A stretch of DNA of 64,000 nucleotides, taken from Quercus robur (taxonomy: Eukaryota > Streptophyta > Magnoliopsida > Fagales > Fagaceae). Under the pieces are notes generated by a model. That model worked only from the letters and a program-made list of their open reading frames with translations. It did not search any database and was not told where the DNA came from. The translations under genes were made by a program, and so were the position numbers. The DNA is taken from positions 22,615,357-22,679,356 of the forward strand of contig NC_065545.1 in assembly GCF_932294415.1 (NCBI RefSeq). The letters run 5' to 3'. Positions 46,346 through 59,291 of the stretch are shown one piece after another (position 1 is the first letter of the stretch; every line of letters begins with the position of its first letter).

Positions 46346-46387
46346 AGAGAGCGTTTTCCTTATTGTAAAAATATTGCCCCCATATTT

Positions 46388-46908
46388 CTTTTACATCTGT
46401 TTGCAAGCCTCTTCCACAGTCTTCTCCAAAGTGGATTCTTTTTTAAGAAAACAAAGAAAAAAAGAGTATTATTAACAAAACATGAATCCAAGTACACTGG
46501 AAGTATATACAATAGAAACACAAATAAATCCTCTCCAGCGTAGATATTGGTATTAGGATAACAAAAGCAATGAAGTTGCAACCGTCAAATATAAAAGATT
46601 TATAGTTATGATATTATCACAGACCTAGCTTATTAGAGCGTTTACCTTTCAGTTATAGTATTCATAAAAATTGGTTAAGAATCACCCTGTTACGGTGTGC
46701 TTCCTAGCATACAATTTCCAATCCCTTTTCAGATTTAAAACGTGTCATTAAAACTACTGGAAGAAAACATTGTGAAGACAAACCTCAATGTCCAAGCAGG
46801 AATTATCTGAATTCACTACTTTCATTATGCTTTGGAGGCATTAAAAAAAGGAGGGGGGCGGGGGGGGGGGGGGGGGGGTGTGGGAACTATAGACGAGCAA
46901 CAAATTAC
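46388..46908. other. Remainder of SUVH4-type intron 14
   Basis: Intronic, no feature except a G-run at about 46852-46878 (G/C only on plus). Confidence 0.6.
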
Positions 46909-47539
46909 CTTCATAGGGAATATGTTATCTGCAGCAAATAACACCACTCGCGCAAGTCTAGCATCGTGGTGGGAACTCAAAACACACTGAACATTGAGGT
47001 TAGGCTCACAACTGTGATTAATAAATCTGGCAACATTACCACAAGTACCTGCATCTATACAAAACTCAGGCCCAGTTTCTGATATATGGTCATCTCTTTT
47101 CTTAGCATGATTGCTTGAGGGTATAGATACATTGCGAAACCGCCTCTGCATTAAAAAAAAAAAAAAAAAAATCAGAGGAATAGTTGAAATTAGATTAAGA
47201 GTGACCTTACATGATCGTTTCTGTACAAGATTGCTTTACAATCAATAGAATGACAACAATTTATTCTCATTCCCTTGAGAGAGAGAAAGAGAGAGAGAAT
47301 AAATTGTAGTTTAACTATTTAATTATAGAGCAATCTTATACTATTTCCCTTAAGTATAGAGATTAAAGACAATTTAGTGAAAATTTGTGGTGAACAACAA
47401 AGCAATAGAAAGCTGCTGCAACAGGGTAAAAAATTTGCAAGTTGCATTCTTCCAATATTTAAGCAGTTCAATACACCCTAACAAAACAGTACAGATGTCA
47501 CATAGCCACAAATTTGAGTTCATGCGTAACTATTGGTAC

Positions 47540-47720
47540 CTCTCTCCCTCCTATTCCTCTCATCGTTTGCAAGCAATCAATGTCAAATATATAGTCATTC
47601 TCTGAGACATTGTCTAATTCATCACTCTTCCTGAGAATTCCACTGTACTCAAACTGGTGCACCAGAAGGAATAAAGTCTCTAGACCTAACAGCCCAGCCT
47701 TTATCCTTGGTACGATAGAC
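47540..47720 (-). pseudogene. SUVH4-type exon 13 (SET N-terminal part) with 2-bp deletion
   Basis: Reads KGWAVRSRDFIPSGAPV in one frame and EYSGILRKSDELDNVSENDYIFDID in another. The expected APV-Cys-Glu-Tyr codons have lost two bases (minus CCAGTTTGAGTAC, about 47652). With two bases restored the exon length is 61 codons, phase 0 at both ends, so this is a deletion and not a splice choice. Confidence 0.88.
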
Positions 47721-47770
47721 CTGTTCACAGAAAAATGATTTAATCATCTGTTGCATAAGTGATATACTCA

Positions 47771-47819
47771 GAAAACATTACTATTTAACCCAAAAAAGAA
47801 AGAGAAAACATTACTATTT
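47771..47819 (+). mobile_element. Micro-retroposition footprint (i), intron 12
   Basis: Perfect 16-bp repeat GAAAACATTACTATTT at 47771-47786 and 47804-47819. The 17-nt insert is AACCCAAAAAAGAAAGA. Confidence 0.88.
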
Positions 47820-47941
47820 GATTTAATTACAGGACCTCAAGTTCATAATTCAGTCCCTGCTGGGATCTACGATTTAGGCAACTATGTCCACAGCAACAAT
47901 TTGGACCACATTCAAACACAACATCCCTTGGTTCACCTAAT

Positions 47942-49387
47942 CTGAAAAAGGGAAACAAGATACCAAACTTTCAAGACAAACACACACAGAGGATAAAGAC
48001 CAATAAATCTCAAATAGATACCTCAGAAACAAGATACCAAGCTTTAAAGACAGAAGAAAAGAAAAGAAAACATAATAGAAACCAGAAAACATAATTTAAA
48101 AATTCAAACAACACGCTAACTAACAGGGTATTTTCCAACTAGCTGAAAAAGCAAGCTAAATAAAAACATATAGACATAAAATGTGCATAACATTAATTAA
48201 GACTACTCTGCTTCATGGGTAATATCTAATCTAACATAGGTTACGAAACATAGTTAGTAATATACATGATGAATATATTCAGTACAGAATACTTAAACAT
48301 TTTCATAGGCCGAGTCCAAAGTACTCAGGCAGAGCATACAGAGAACACTCAAAAAAGAAAAAGAAGACAAGACAAACAGGCAGCACAAGAATCAAACCAT
48401 TAATAATCCTGCCAGAAAATCTAGGAGATCCATCTCATAAGCTTGCCGCCATTCAAATAAAGAACACAACAGCTGAGATTTAAGTTGAATAATCGAGCGT
48501 TCCTTCCCTTCAAAATGCCGCGCGCAGATTCCTTTACCACCACATAAACACGTAGGAATAACCACCCAAGTACTGGAAACCATCCTCTTACCACACAACC
48601 CCAACCAACAGGAGCATATCAGTAGTCCTTCTAGCATCACCCAGTTAAGACCCACAAGAGTGAGAGATAATTTAAGACTTCAATAATGGCAATACATTTA
48701 AATTATTATTCTCCAATTTAGTACCAGACTTACGCTATCTCAGTATAATTTCACAAAATATTATAAAAAATAATTAAGTAGTTAATATACATATATTTTT
48801 TTAAAAAATTTTGGACGTGTTTTCAAGCAAAATTATAAACAAAAAAAATTATGTTCCCTCATAAATTTATAATGTTATGATTTCGAATAATTTGAGTATT
48901 TTTAATTTAATATAATATAAATATGTGCACACACACATATATTAAGATCTAATCATTGAAATTATAGAAAATTAGTGTTTAACTCTGTGCATATGCACAG
49001 TACAATTAAAAACAATCATAATTATACAGTTTAAATTATACATTTTTTTTAGAAGATGTTCAAATTATATATGATATTAGCTTACACTTTTTTTAAATCA
49101 TACATTTATAAAATATATAATGATTTAGAATTTAATTAGCTTTAGATTCTTCGGTTTTTGCATTCAATAATTCAATTGCCAAAAAAATTACTGTAAAATC
49201 TTAAATGGATACATGGTGGAAAATTGGACTCCAATTACTATAAAACTTTGTTTCATATTATAAAAGGAGAGTTTTTATAAGAATATATGCATTTGTGTAA
49301 TAAAGTATAATATGTGTATTTTACAAACTATGTTACTAAGCAATCAATTTCTGCTGACCAACCATCATTCACATCCCTTTGAGCCAT

Positions 49388-49424
<37 letters not shown>

Positions 49425-49701
49425 TCCATGATTAACACTATGTCAATGCCAGCAGTTGAGTTGTAAATTGTGGAAGATTATGATTAGATGCATTAAAAGA
49501 GGGAGAGAAGAGTGAGCAGAGAAAGGGTATAAGAAAATAGGTTTGGGACTAAAATTGATTAGTCCCCATATCATGTATATTCTATTGAAATGAAATGACA
49601 TGATTACAAGAAACCCTTACACTAATATAAAATAATAAGCTAATACAAAGATAGCAAGAAGTATAACTCTAACATCCTCAAACCAACAGTGCAAACCTCA
49701 C
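47942..49701. other. SUVH4-type intron 11
   Basis: 1.76 kb of AT-rich intron with a (CT)n(TA)n microsatellite at about 49390-49424. No gene or TE recognised. Confidence 0.55.
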
Positions 49702-50770
49702 CTGCCACCATCATCGTGCACGTATGGGAAGTCATTGCCATTAAGTCGAGCACAAGAACACTTCTCAGCCTTAGTGCATTTTCCTTCGCAATTGCATCCA
49801 GGAGCATTTGGGGGGATACTTACATTTTCTGCAACTTCAACAGACTTGACATATTTAAAACCTACAATTCCAATAATGTCAGTAGTACTGGCATCCATAG
49901 ATATACTACCAGCAAAGTCAACCCAAAAAAATAAATAGATAAATAAAAACAAGAAGAAGAAGAAATAAAATGTTTATCAAAAACAGGAGGGAGACCTAAA
50001 GAATAAAAATGATTTTTATTGTCATTTGCCATTCAAGGAACAGAAACTGCAAATAATGCCTTTATGGTGGAGTAAAATTTATGTAGAAACGTATAATTGC
50101 ATATATATTGCTACTAAAAAAAAAATTAGATGGGAGAATTTACCTGAAGGTGCAATAGGAGGAACATCACATACATTTGTAGCAGCAATACGTATTTTTT
50201 CTTCACCACCAGAGATATCCATACACACCAATCTAGAAAACTAACTGACATAAGTTATGTAAAAATATTTTTCATTAGTGGTTTTTTTTCCATTTTTGTT
50301 TTTCTATGGAAAGACAGAAAAACAAAAGGGCATAACTCTAGTAGAGAGGAATTATTTTTTCATTAATGTGGCAGCTTACAGAATTCATACCCATTTAATT
50401 CAGAATGACCTTTAGAGACTTTCTTCCGAGCAAAATCTACCTAATTTATAAAATCAAACTAAGAGTAAGAATAGTACTATGAGCAAGAAAGAGGTATGTG
50501 TAATCAGTCAAAAAGACCAGAAAAGCCAGATCAAGTATTAAAATATGACTTATATGCAGCCTAGAAGACCATCAAAATGCAAAAGAAGAGTCAAAACAAA
50601 AAACCTAATTAACTACTAATACCTAAAATAAAATTCAATGGACCAATAAAAATACAATAGACTAGCAAAATTAAATAAGACTAAATTAAAGAAAATATTT
50701 TCATGCGCTTCCTGCACCACATGGTAAACGCTAAGAAAAATAATCATTTGAAATCAAGATATGGACACAG

Positions 50771-51541
50771 AAAGAGTTTAACAAAATCTACAGAAATATT
50801 CAATAAATACATATCTATAAATGTATAAAATCAACTACAGAAATAAGAAAACTAGGATGCATAATAAAAATACTTAATCAGCTATAAGACAGGCCACAAG
50901 CTCTCAATAATTTGCAAATGAATTTTTTTTTTCTTTCTATTTTTGGATAAGACAAGTTATCAAGTGTCCGTCTGAAACTGAAAACTTTTGACTGAAAGTA
51001 CTGTAGATAAAGTGTAAAACTAATTGAAATAGTATAGTAGGACCTATGAATAGTATCAAAAAGTGCAATGGAACTTATAAATAGTAACAAAAATAAACTG
51101 AATAGTAGTAAAAATAAACTAAATAGTAAAAAAAGCTGGCTTTTCAGCCAATGCCGAACGCACCCCAAGTAAGTTTCCTCCCAACTACTTTTTTTTACTT
51201 ATATTTTTTTAATAAGTAAAGAAATCATTATTTGTATAAAGAGAAAATTCAAATGAACAGGAAGAGTTTAACAAAATCTACAGAAATACTCAATAAATAC
51301 ATTTCTATAAATGTATAAAATCAACTAAAGAAATAAGAAAACTAGGATGCATAATAAAAATACTTACGATCAGCTACAAGACAGGCCACAAGCTCTCAAT
51401 AGTTAGCAAATGAAAAAAAAAATTTCTTTCAATTTTCGGATAAGACAAGTTATCAAGTAAGTTTCCTCCCAACAACCTTTTTTTATTCATATTTTTTAAT
51501 AATTAAGTAAAGAAATCATTATTAGTATAAAGAGAAAATTC
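50771..51541. repeat. 285-bp tandem duplication in intron 8, each copy later hit by a TE
   Basis: Copy 1 starts at 50771 (AAAGAGTTTAACAAAATC) and ends at 51260. Copy 2 starts at 51261, runs to 51541, is interrupted by LINE C and resumes at 55741. Copy 1 contains a 200-bp MITE-like insert (50966-51165) that copy 2 lacks. Copy 2 contains LINE C, which copy 1 lacks. Each copy therefore preserves the other's empty site. Confidence 0.9.
50966..51165. mobile_element. 200-bp MITE-like insertion with CAAGT target duplication
   Basis: CAAGT at 50961-50965 and 51166-51170 flanks the insert. The uninserted site (TATCAAGTAAGTTTCC) is present in the tandem copy near 51450. The interior has reiterated AAATAGTA/GAATAGTA motifs like those of 4638-4937. 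Confidence 0.85.
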
Positions 51542-54500
51542 CTCCCAACAACCTTTATTTATTTATAATGGAATTGTAGAGGTGCTTTGAATGTTGATTT
51601 CATAAGAAGAATTTTTGAAATGGCAATTAATCATCGCCCTTCAATTATGGTTGTTATGGAGACGAGGGTTGAAGGAGATAGAGCAAGAAGAATTATTGAA
51701 GGATTGCCTTTTGATGGGTACATCACTACAGATACCGTTGGCTACACTGGGGGTTTGTGGATCCTTTGGAAGACAGAGGATGTTGAAGTGTCTCATCTCT
51801 CAAGCACAGAACAAGAAATTCATGCCTCTATTAAAGGTGCACTCTTCTAACCTAACCTGGCTTATTTCTGCAATTTATGCTAGTCCTAGGTTAGCTGAAA
51901 GAAGAATTTTATGGAATAATCTAAAAACTATAGCTCAACTCCATAATTTACCTTGGCTGATGCTGGGGGACTTTAATGAAGTTTTGTGCAGAGAAGATAA
52001 GTTTGGGGGAAATCAAGTGAATCTGAATAGAACTCTTGAATATAAAGAGTGTTTGGATGAATGTAATATGCTAGATTTGGGTTTTGCGGGTCCTAAATAC
52101 ACATGGAAGAATCGTAGGCCCATCACAAGTCTTATTTTGGAAAGAATTGATAGGTGTTTTGCTAACTCGGGGTGGAGACTCCTTTACTTATAAGCTATAG
52201 TTACCCATTTGCCTAGAACATTTTCGGACCACTGTCCAGTACTTTTGGAATTATGTAAATCTAATACCAATAATTTTAATAAATTGTTTCGTTTCCAAAC
52301 GATGTGGCTTCTTCACCCGGATTTTTATAGAGTAGTGTAGCAAGCCTGGGTTGAGAATAGAGCACTATAAAGAGCAGTGGCAAATTTTGTTGATAGAGTT
52401 AAAAAATGGAATGTGGAAGTATTCGGCAACATTTTTGCAAAGAAGAGAAGGGTGTTAGCTAGACTGAATGGTGCACAGAAAGCCATTGCAGAGAACCCTA
52501 ATAATTTTCTATTAAATTTGGAAAATCAGCTTTTGTCAGAATATTCCCTTATTTTAATGCAAGAGGAAGAATTTTAGGCCCTTAAGTCTAGACTAAATGC
52601 AGCCTCTTTTGGGGACCGAAACACGTCCTTTTTCCATGTCTCCACTGTGGTGAGGCGACATAGAAACAAAATAAGGTGTATCAAGGATGCAGTTGGGAAT
52701 TGGTTAACTGAGGATAATGAGGTAAAGGAGCATATAAGGAGTGGTTTTATAAATTTGTACACCACGGAGCTGAGGTAGTTTACTAAATCCTCGAATGTCT
52801 CTAATTTCTCTTGCTGCTACTTCTCAGATGAGGTTAGAGCTAGGATTCATTGTGATGTTACAGTGGAGGAAATTAGAGCAAGTCTTTGGGCTCTCAAACT
52901 GTTCAAAGCTCCAGGTCCCGATGGTCTACATGCGGGATTCTACCAACATTTTTGGATGGAGGTTAAAAATTCTATTTGCGAGGAGATTAAAGAAATTTTT
53001 ATGCATGGTGTTGTGTCGAGTTATCTAAATGAGACATTGATAGCCTTGATTCCGAAATGCCAAAATCCAGAATCACTGAGCAACTATAGGCCCATCAACT
53101 TGTGTAACTTAATTTATAAAGTTATTTCGAAGATCATTGTGGCCCGAATCAGCAGCTTGATATCTCCTGTGCAGACTGCTTTTGTACCTGGCCGAAGAGG
53201 AACTGATAATGTTATCATTGCCCAAGAACTCTTTCATACCTTGGACAAAAAGAAGAAGGGAAGAGTCGGTTACATGGCTATCAAGTTGGACTTAGAAAAA
53301 GCATATGATAGGCTTGAATGGAGTTTTGTGCATAAAGTTTTAGAAGCCTTTCGTTTCCCTCCAAAACTCACTACGATCATAATGAGCTGTATTGCGACTA
53401 CTAGCATTTCCGTTTTGGTTAATGGGGGTGCTTTACAATCATTTGAGCCTTCAAGGGGTATTAGACAGGGAGACCCCTTATCCCCGTATATTTTTATATT
53501 ATGCATGAAATATTTGGTTCACCTTATTGAGCAAAAGTGTGTTGATGGAGGTTGGACCCCTTTGAAGGCTTCCAAGAATAATGTAGGAATCTCCCACCTT
53601 CTTTTTGCGGACGATATCTTATTGTTTGGAAAGGTTGATCCCGCTGCTTGTGAAGCAATATTGGAAGTGCTTGGGAAATTTTGTGCTGAATCAGGCCAAA
53701 AAATCAGTTTGGAAAAGTCTCGTGTTTATTTTTCCCCAAATGTTATTGAAAGTTTAAAGGAGGAAGTCTGTGGTAAATTGGGCATTAGGGTAATGCATGA
53801 TATTGGAAAGTACCTTGGATTCCCGTTTAGACATAGAGGGGTTGCTCGTAATCCATATAAGTTCATAGTGGAAAAGGTCATGAGCAAGCTTGTAGGGTGG
53901 AAGGCAAAGTATTTATCCTTTGCTGGATGAACGGTTTTAATTAAATCTGTGATGTCTACCATTCCCAACTATGTGATGCAAGGGGTGGCTCTACCAGTCC
54001 ATGTTTGTGATAAATTGGATAAAATTAACCGGGACTTTTTATGGGGTTCCACAAGTGAGAAAAGGAGGATGCACATGGTTGGGTGGAGCAAAGTTATAAA
54101 GTCCAAGGAAGATGGGGGTTTAGGAATACAAGCGGCTAGGGCGAAAAATATTGCGCTGCTCTCTAAACTAAATTGGAGAATGTACCATGAACAAGATGCT
54201 TTATGGACCAAGGTGTTGCTTAAAAAGTATTGTTCCATTTCAAGAGCAAGGTCGAGGGATCCGGTAAAACTCCCTTCTTCTCCTAATTGGAAAGCCATAA
54301 ACCTGGGGTTTCCTATCTTCAAGAAAGGTATCTGGTGGGGTATTGGAAATGGTCATGGAGTGAGAGTTTGGTTGGATAGCTGGATTAATGGTGAGTCTCT
54401 TCGTGGCATGATAGAGGGACCCTTAAAGCAAGAGGATGCTGAGTTGACTGTGGCTGTCTTGTGTCGTGATTATGATTGGAGATGGGAAATCCTATCCTTT

Positions 54501-55730
54501 GATCTACCAGATTCAATTAAGAATAAAGTTAAAGCTATCCCACTCCAACTCTTTGGAAGTAGGGAAGACTCTATCATGTGGAAATATTCCAAAGATGGTG
54601 AATTCTCCACTAATTCAGCCTACCAATTAGCCAACCAACCTGATTCAGCAGAAAATCCTTTTACAGAGCAGTGGATTTGGAAATTGGATATGCTACCAAA
54701 GATAATAAGTTTTCTCTGGCTTTGTGTACATGGTAGCATACCTGTGAAGAGTGTTCTGGTAGCTAGGGGTATTAATTGTGATAAGGTGTGTCCTATATGC
54801 AAGCGGCATGAGGAAACTATTGTACATTTGCTGCGAGATTGTGAGGTTGCGCATGATTTGGGGTGTAAGTTGGGAGTTCCTTATTCTCATATAAAGTCCT
54901 TTAATGAAAATTTCGCTAATTGGCTTAGAATTAATAGTTTGAGTACTGTTAGACACAACACACATATTCCTTGGTGCATGGTGTTTTTATATGCGGTTTA
55001 GTGTTTGTGGAAAAATAGGAATATTGTGATGTTTGAAAATGGTATACCAAATCCTAAGCTAGATAAAGTCTACCTTGGTCAAGCTAGGGAATTTCACTTT
55101 TGTGTGAGTAAGATCAACCAAGTAACCTCCAAAATACCCTTCCCTGTCAGTTGGAATAAACCATCATTTGGCTGGCACAAATTAAACACTGATGGTGCTT
55201 CCATTGGAAATCCGGGTAAGGTGGGAGGTGAAGGAGTAATTAGGGACTGCCATGGTGATTGGGTCAAGGGGTACTCAAGATCAATTGGGTATACCACTAG
55301 TGTGCTAGCTGAATGGTGGGCATTATGGGATGGGCTGATCTTGGCCATTCAATTGGGCATAAACCAGCTAAGGTGATTGTGGAGTTGCTCAATGGTGCTG
55401 AATGTCCTAACCGGAGTTACTCTCCTTTGTTAAATGATTGCAGGTCCCTCATAGCAAGACTTGTGCAGGTCCGGGTGAGGCATTGTTTTAGAGAGGCGAA
55501 TCAATATGCCGACTTTTTGGCTAAAAGGGGCTGTGTTATGTTGGAAAATTTTGCTGTGTTTGATATTCCCCCCTTTGCTGATATGTATATTTTGTTGGAC
55601 TCTGATAAAAATGGGTTGTACTGTTATAGGCATGTTGCTAGTACTCTTGCCTCAATGGCCAGTTTGTAATGTTTATTGCTGGTTGCTAATATAATATCTA
55701 TCCTATTAACCAAAAAAAAAAAAAAAAAAA
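51542..55730 (+). mobile_element. LINE C, 5'-truncated L1-type element in SUVH4-type intron 8, antisense to the gene
   Basis: Target duplication GAGAAAATTC (51532-51541 and 55731-55740), confirmed by the intact site in the upstream tandem copy (about 51231-51250). It lacks ORF1: coding starts at the endonuclease (about 51568). Poly(A) at 55712-55730 is preceded by TTAACC. The first about 25 nt after the left duplication (CCTCCCAACAACCTTT...) copy a nearby upstream segment (51470-51488), a 5'-junction filler. Confidence 0.95.
51568..55669 (+). pseudogene. LINE C ORF2 (endonuclease, RT, zf-RVT, RNase H)
   Basis: Begins WNCRGALNVDFIRR and has METRVEG, GDFNEVLCREDKFGG and SDHCPVL endonuclease motifs. 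RT shows AIKLDLEKAYDRLEWSF, GIRQGDPLSPYIFILCM and LLFADDILLF with both catalytic Asp kept. A zf-RVT region (CPICKRHEETIVHLLRDC) and RNase H (KLNTDGASIGNPG) follow. Frameshifts lie near 51838 and 55370. Stops lie at about 52192, 52340, 52370, 52575, 52778, 53928 and 55000. Not functional. Confidence 0.92.
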
Positions 55731-56069
55731 GAGAAAATTCAAATTAACAGAAAATTTATCAAGCTCCTCCTAAAGAATTAGAATCTAAAAATTTAACATG
55801 GAAAGGAGAGCAACCCTGTGGCAGTGTATCAAAGTGCTTACAAATATTTCTTGTATCACTCAAGACACTTTCCAACAGAGGTTGTGAGTTGTGACCAATA
55901 GACAAAAAATGCCTGGAAAAAAAGAAAGGAAGGATTGTTTGCCTGATTTATGACCAATTTGGGCTGGTGTGTTATTCGCGTTAAATGGTACTTAAAAACA
56001 TTAAATCCAGAAGCACCTCTCTCTTCCCGATAATGATCAACCTGACAGATAGTGAAAAAGAAACAGAAC

Positions 56070-56236
56070 ACATGAATGAAGAAAAAATTAATAAAAATAG
56101 TGAAATATCTTTTTAACATAAGAAAAAGAGAGTACAATTTGACCTAATATTTCTTTAAAAGAAAAAAAAAAACTTACAAGATCCTTAATGGTATTTAAGA
56201 GTACATGAATGAAGAAAAAATTAAGAAAAATAGTGA
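56070..56236. repeat. 34-bp direct repeat, 133 bp apart, intron 7
   Basis: 56070-56103 and 56203-56236 share ACATGAATGAAGAAAAAATT and the following AAAAATAGTGA with one or two mismatches. Confidence 0.75.
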
Positions 56237-57101
56237 CAGTGCATAATATTAGGAAAAAGGAAAAAAAGGACAGATTAAGATTTCTTTTAAACAAAAGCAC
56301 TTAAAGCAGAAAAAAGCCTTTAACGTTTTTAATTTTCCAACCCACAATATAAATCCTTAATTACTCCAACAGAAACCCATCTAAAAGAAGATGTAGAAAA
56401 CCAAAAAAAATATTCAACAGAAGACTGAAAGACAATTGGATAAATTACAAAAACAAATGTTATTTTTCAGAATCTACAATCATAAAGAAATGAGCTGCAA
56501 GGTTCCACAATGAACAATATGGAACCAAGTACAGATAGGGATACGAAAACAAGATACCGCTTCAACCTAGTCCAAGTAATAAAGTGATTTTGAAAAAGAA
56601 AAGATACATTAACAAGAATCTGGTTTTACTATTTCATATATATAACGCATAAAGAAAGGCATTGCACTTATCAAGATTGACAAAGTCTTGATATTTTCAT
56701 AAAGAGCTAAAAATAGTTTTGTCAAACTACTGTATCAGAAAGTTAAAATAAGTTTTGTTTATCATGCACATGTCCTAATTTATCCATCCAGAACGAAGGC
56801 ATTTTCAATATTTCCTCAAAACCACTGTTGAAGCATGCATTTAAAATGTTTAAAATCTCACATGACAACTACACACACATATTAGTGGGAACGTGATTTT
56901 GTCAAATAAGATGCTTGATCGAATTTTAAGCAAAGGTACAAAATACAATATAATGAAGAAAATTACATGGCCTAAATCCATAAAACTATTTTATAGTTTA
57001 TGAAAATTCTCAATTCACACAAAATCAATTTTCATGGACTTCAAAATACTAATACAATTCTTTAATAACAAACAAACTTTAAATTCGTTAGTATGTTCTA
57101 C

Positions 57102-57229
57102 CTTGTACAAGCCATCATATGTGTAAATTTTTCTTGGATGCCCACCAACAACACATTTATGTCCACGGATCACTCTAACAGGTAAACCTTTTTTTTTTGA
57201 GAAACAGGTAAACCTTGATCTATGTTATT
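57102..57229 (-). pseudogene. SUVH4-type exon 7 with 26-nt micro-insertion
   Basis: Encodes GLPVRVIRGHKC...IYTYDGLYK, carrying the YDG signature. A 14-bp repeat (57177-57190, 57203-57216) surrounds TCTC plus A-run on the minus strand. The 26 extra nt shift the frame to an early stop. Without it the exon is exactly 34 codons. Confidence 0.9.
57177..57216 (-). mobile_element. Micro-retroposition footprint (j), inside SUVH4-type exon 7
   Basis: 14-bp perfect repeat AACAGGTAAACCTT at 57177-57190 and 57203-57216. Minus-strand insert TCTC plus 8 A, 12 nt. Confidence 0.88.
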
Positions 57230-57267
57230 CTGTAAAAGATAATAATCACATACCATAAGATTGATTT

Positions 57268-57311
57268 GGTAAAATATTATTTATTTATTTTTGGCTTAAA
57301 GGTAAAATATT
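57268..57311 (-). mobile_element. Micro-retroposition footprint (l), intron 6
   Basis: 11-bp repeat GGTAAAATATT at 57268-57278 and 57301-57311. On minus the 22-nt insert is TTTAAGCC followed by A-rich AAAATAAATAAAT. Confidence 0.78.
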
Positions 57312-57734
57312 TGTTACCTTACCCATTTCTATGAAATAAATAAGCATATTAATACATCTAAATAAATGAGGATTTGACAGCCACAATTTCTAATTCCATA
57401 TATGAGTCAAACTTGCAATTGATCACATCTCATTTCATTCTAATAACATTTGACTTTGTTCAAGTTGAACTATTCGATAGCATGTTAACATTAAATGTAA
57501 CAATATTAAAAAAAAAGTGAGCAAAACTTCTTTTTAGGGTAGTTGGCAACATTATTCCCACTACAAAACCCTAAAGATTTTATTTGGGCATATTAAAACC
57601 AATTCTTTTAGCAATTTGATCCTTGGTTCACAAATTCACATTAATTCTAATTCATGCAATTCATGTTGGTAAGTTGAGGTTTGAAACACAAATTGAATTT
57701 GAATTTGAATTCGATTTGTTTTCATTCCTCGAAA

Positions 57735-58064
57735 CATATGAATTTGCCAGAATGATTTCAAATTCAACTCATCTTGGCCAATTCATTGGTTTCGAAATAG
57801 GCAGTCAAGTAAAATACTATACATTAGGTAAAATGCGATTTCTACTAAACTATGATGGTTTAACATGTTAACACCTATTAGGCATATATTGGAATTGCGC
57901 ATATGAATTTGCTAGAATGATTTCAAATTCAAATCATCTTGGCCAATTCATTGGTTTCCAAATATGAAGTTAAGTAAAATATCATATAGAAGGAAAAGTT
58001 TGAATTCGTCTAAACTACGGTGGTTTAAAACGTCAACACCTATTAGACATTTATCGAAATGACA
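57735..58064. repeat. 165-bp tandem duplication, intron 6
   Basis: 57735-57899 and 57900-58064 are two diverged consecutive copies beginning CATATGAATTTGC(C/T)AGAATG and ending after CACCTATTAG(G/A)CAT. Confidence 0.85.
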
Positions 58065-58163
58065 GATCATTATTAGATGCTAAAATCCAAATGGGTACCC
58101 TTGTACAATGGGAAAGGGCTTACTAGTGACCATTAATATAAGCACTTATACGGTTAGACCATG

Positions 58164-58214
58164 TTCTCTCTCTCTCTCTCTCTCTCTCCCCCACCCCCCC
58201 CCCCCCCCCCCCCC
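58164..58214. repeat. (TC)n microsatellite followed by C-run
   Basis: Simple sequence in intron 6; about 25 nt of TC then about 26 nt almost all C. Confidence 0.9.
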
Positions 58215-59291
58215 AAACAAAAAAAAGGAGAAGAAAATTTAGGAAATGATGGGGGAACATAATTGAAAGCTTCCTTTGAAGACTTATAAGAGGCGAGGAA
58301 AGGTTGGTTCAAGTTCTCAAACGATAATTTGGGATGTTTCGCATAATGGAAAGCTCTCTTGGAACATTTCTTAGCTATTCCATCTATTAGAAAGTTTCTA
58401 TTCTACTTGTAAATAAGTTTCCCAAGTTTTATTGTGTCAAGGGTAATCTGATAGTTTTTCAGATTTTGTATAATGTGTTGGACTAAGGACCATATATATG
58501 TCTTCTTGGTTTAAAAGTTCTTAATTACTTTATTTGTTATTGGGAATCCTTTAGGGGTACTAGTCTTTCTAGAAAAGGTTTTGGGAATCCTTGTACTAGC
58601 CATTGTTTTGAAATCAAATTAGCTTTTAAATTATCTAACCTTACCAAAACCCTTAAGCATTAACACCTATTAAATAACCCTTCAAAATCTCATAAAAAAT
58701 CCTTTTAGAGCCGAATTTCTAAAGATCCTTCATCAGAATATCTCTATCTTATTCAATTGTTTTGTTAGGAACTTCTTAAAATTTATTATTATTTTTTTAT
58801 AGAAAATCCTACTTAGAAGGAAAGATAAGAAAAAGGCATTCCAATTTTATTCTTTTCCCAAAAAACATAAAAACCTATAAGCACAAATAGATATTGGTTA
58901 TTGAGAAAATCCTACTATTTTGAGCTCAATTATTGGTTATTTATTTCATTTTACTATCCCGGGTTTTGTTAGAAAAATAATATTATTTTATATATAATTA
59001 TTAAAAATGGTGTTCTGGGAAAATTATTTTGGAGAATAGTCTTTTGTGTTTTAAAAACATAATTTTAAGTATTGAAATTTCAAATTTTACACTGAATTCA
59101 TGTTTCCAAAACACAAATTCAGTGTAAATGTGTTTACCACAACACTATTTTTAACAATTAATAATACAATAAAAATAATTTTCCCAAAAAAACCTTAATT
59201 AAAAATTCTACCAACTTAAAGCGCAAAAACCCAGGTAATCAAATAAAAATAATATGAATAAATTAATATTGCTGAGTAAGTCATTCCGAAC

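Larger units (their letters stand above)
40174..46375 (-). mobile_element. LINE B, near full-length L1-type element in SUVH4-type intron 14
   Basis: 6.2 kb in the same orientation as the host gene. The 12-bp target duplication GCCCCCATATTT is at 40162-40173 and 46376-46387. It contains a short 5' UTR (46346-46375), ORF1, ORF2 and a poly(A) tail (poly(T) at 40174-40185 on plus) preceded by CTTACC. ORF2 has only four in-frame stops and no frameshift, making this the best-preserved LINE in the window. Confidence 0.95.

Noticed and set aside
47498..47728. Separate 76-codon minus-strand gene
   Set aside because: It is exon 13 of the SUVH4-type gene read across the 2-bp deletion, not an independent gene.
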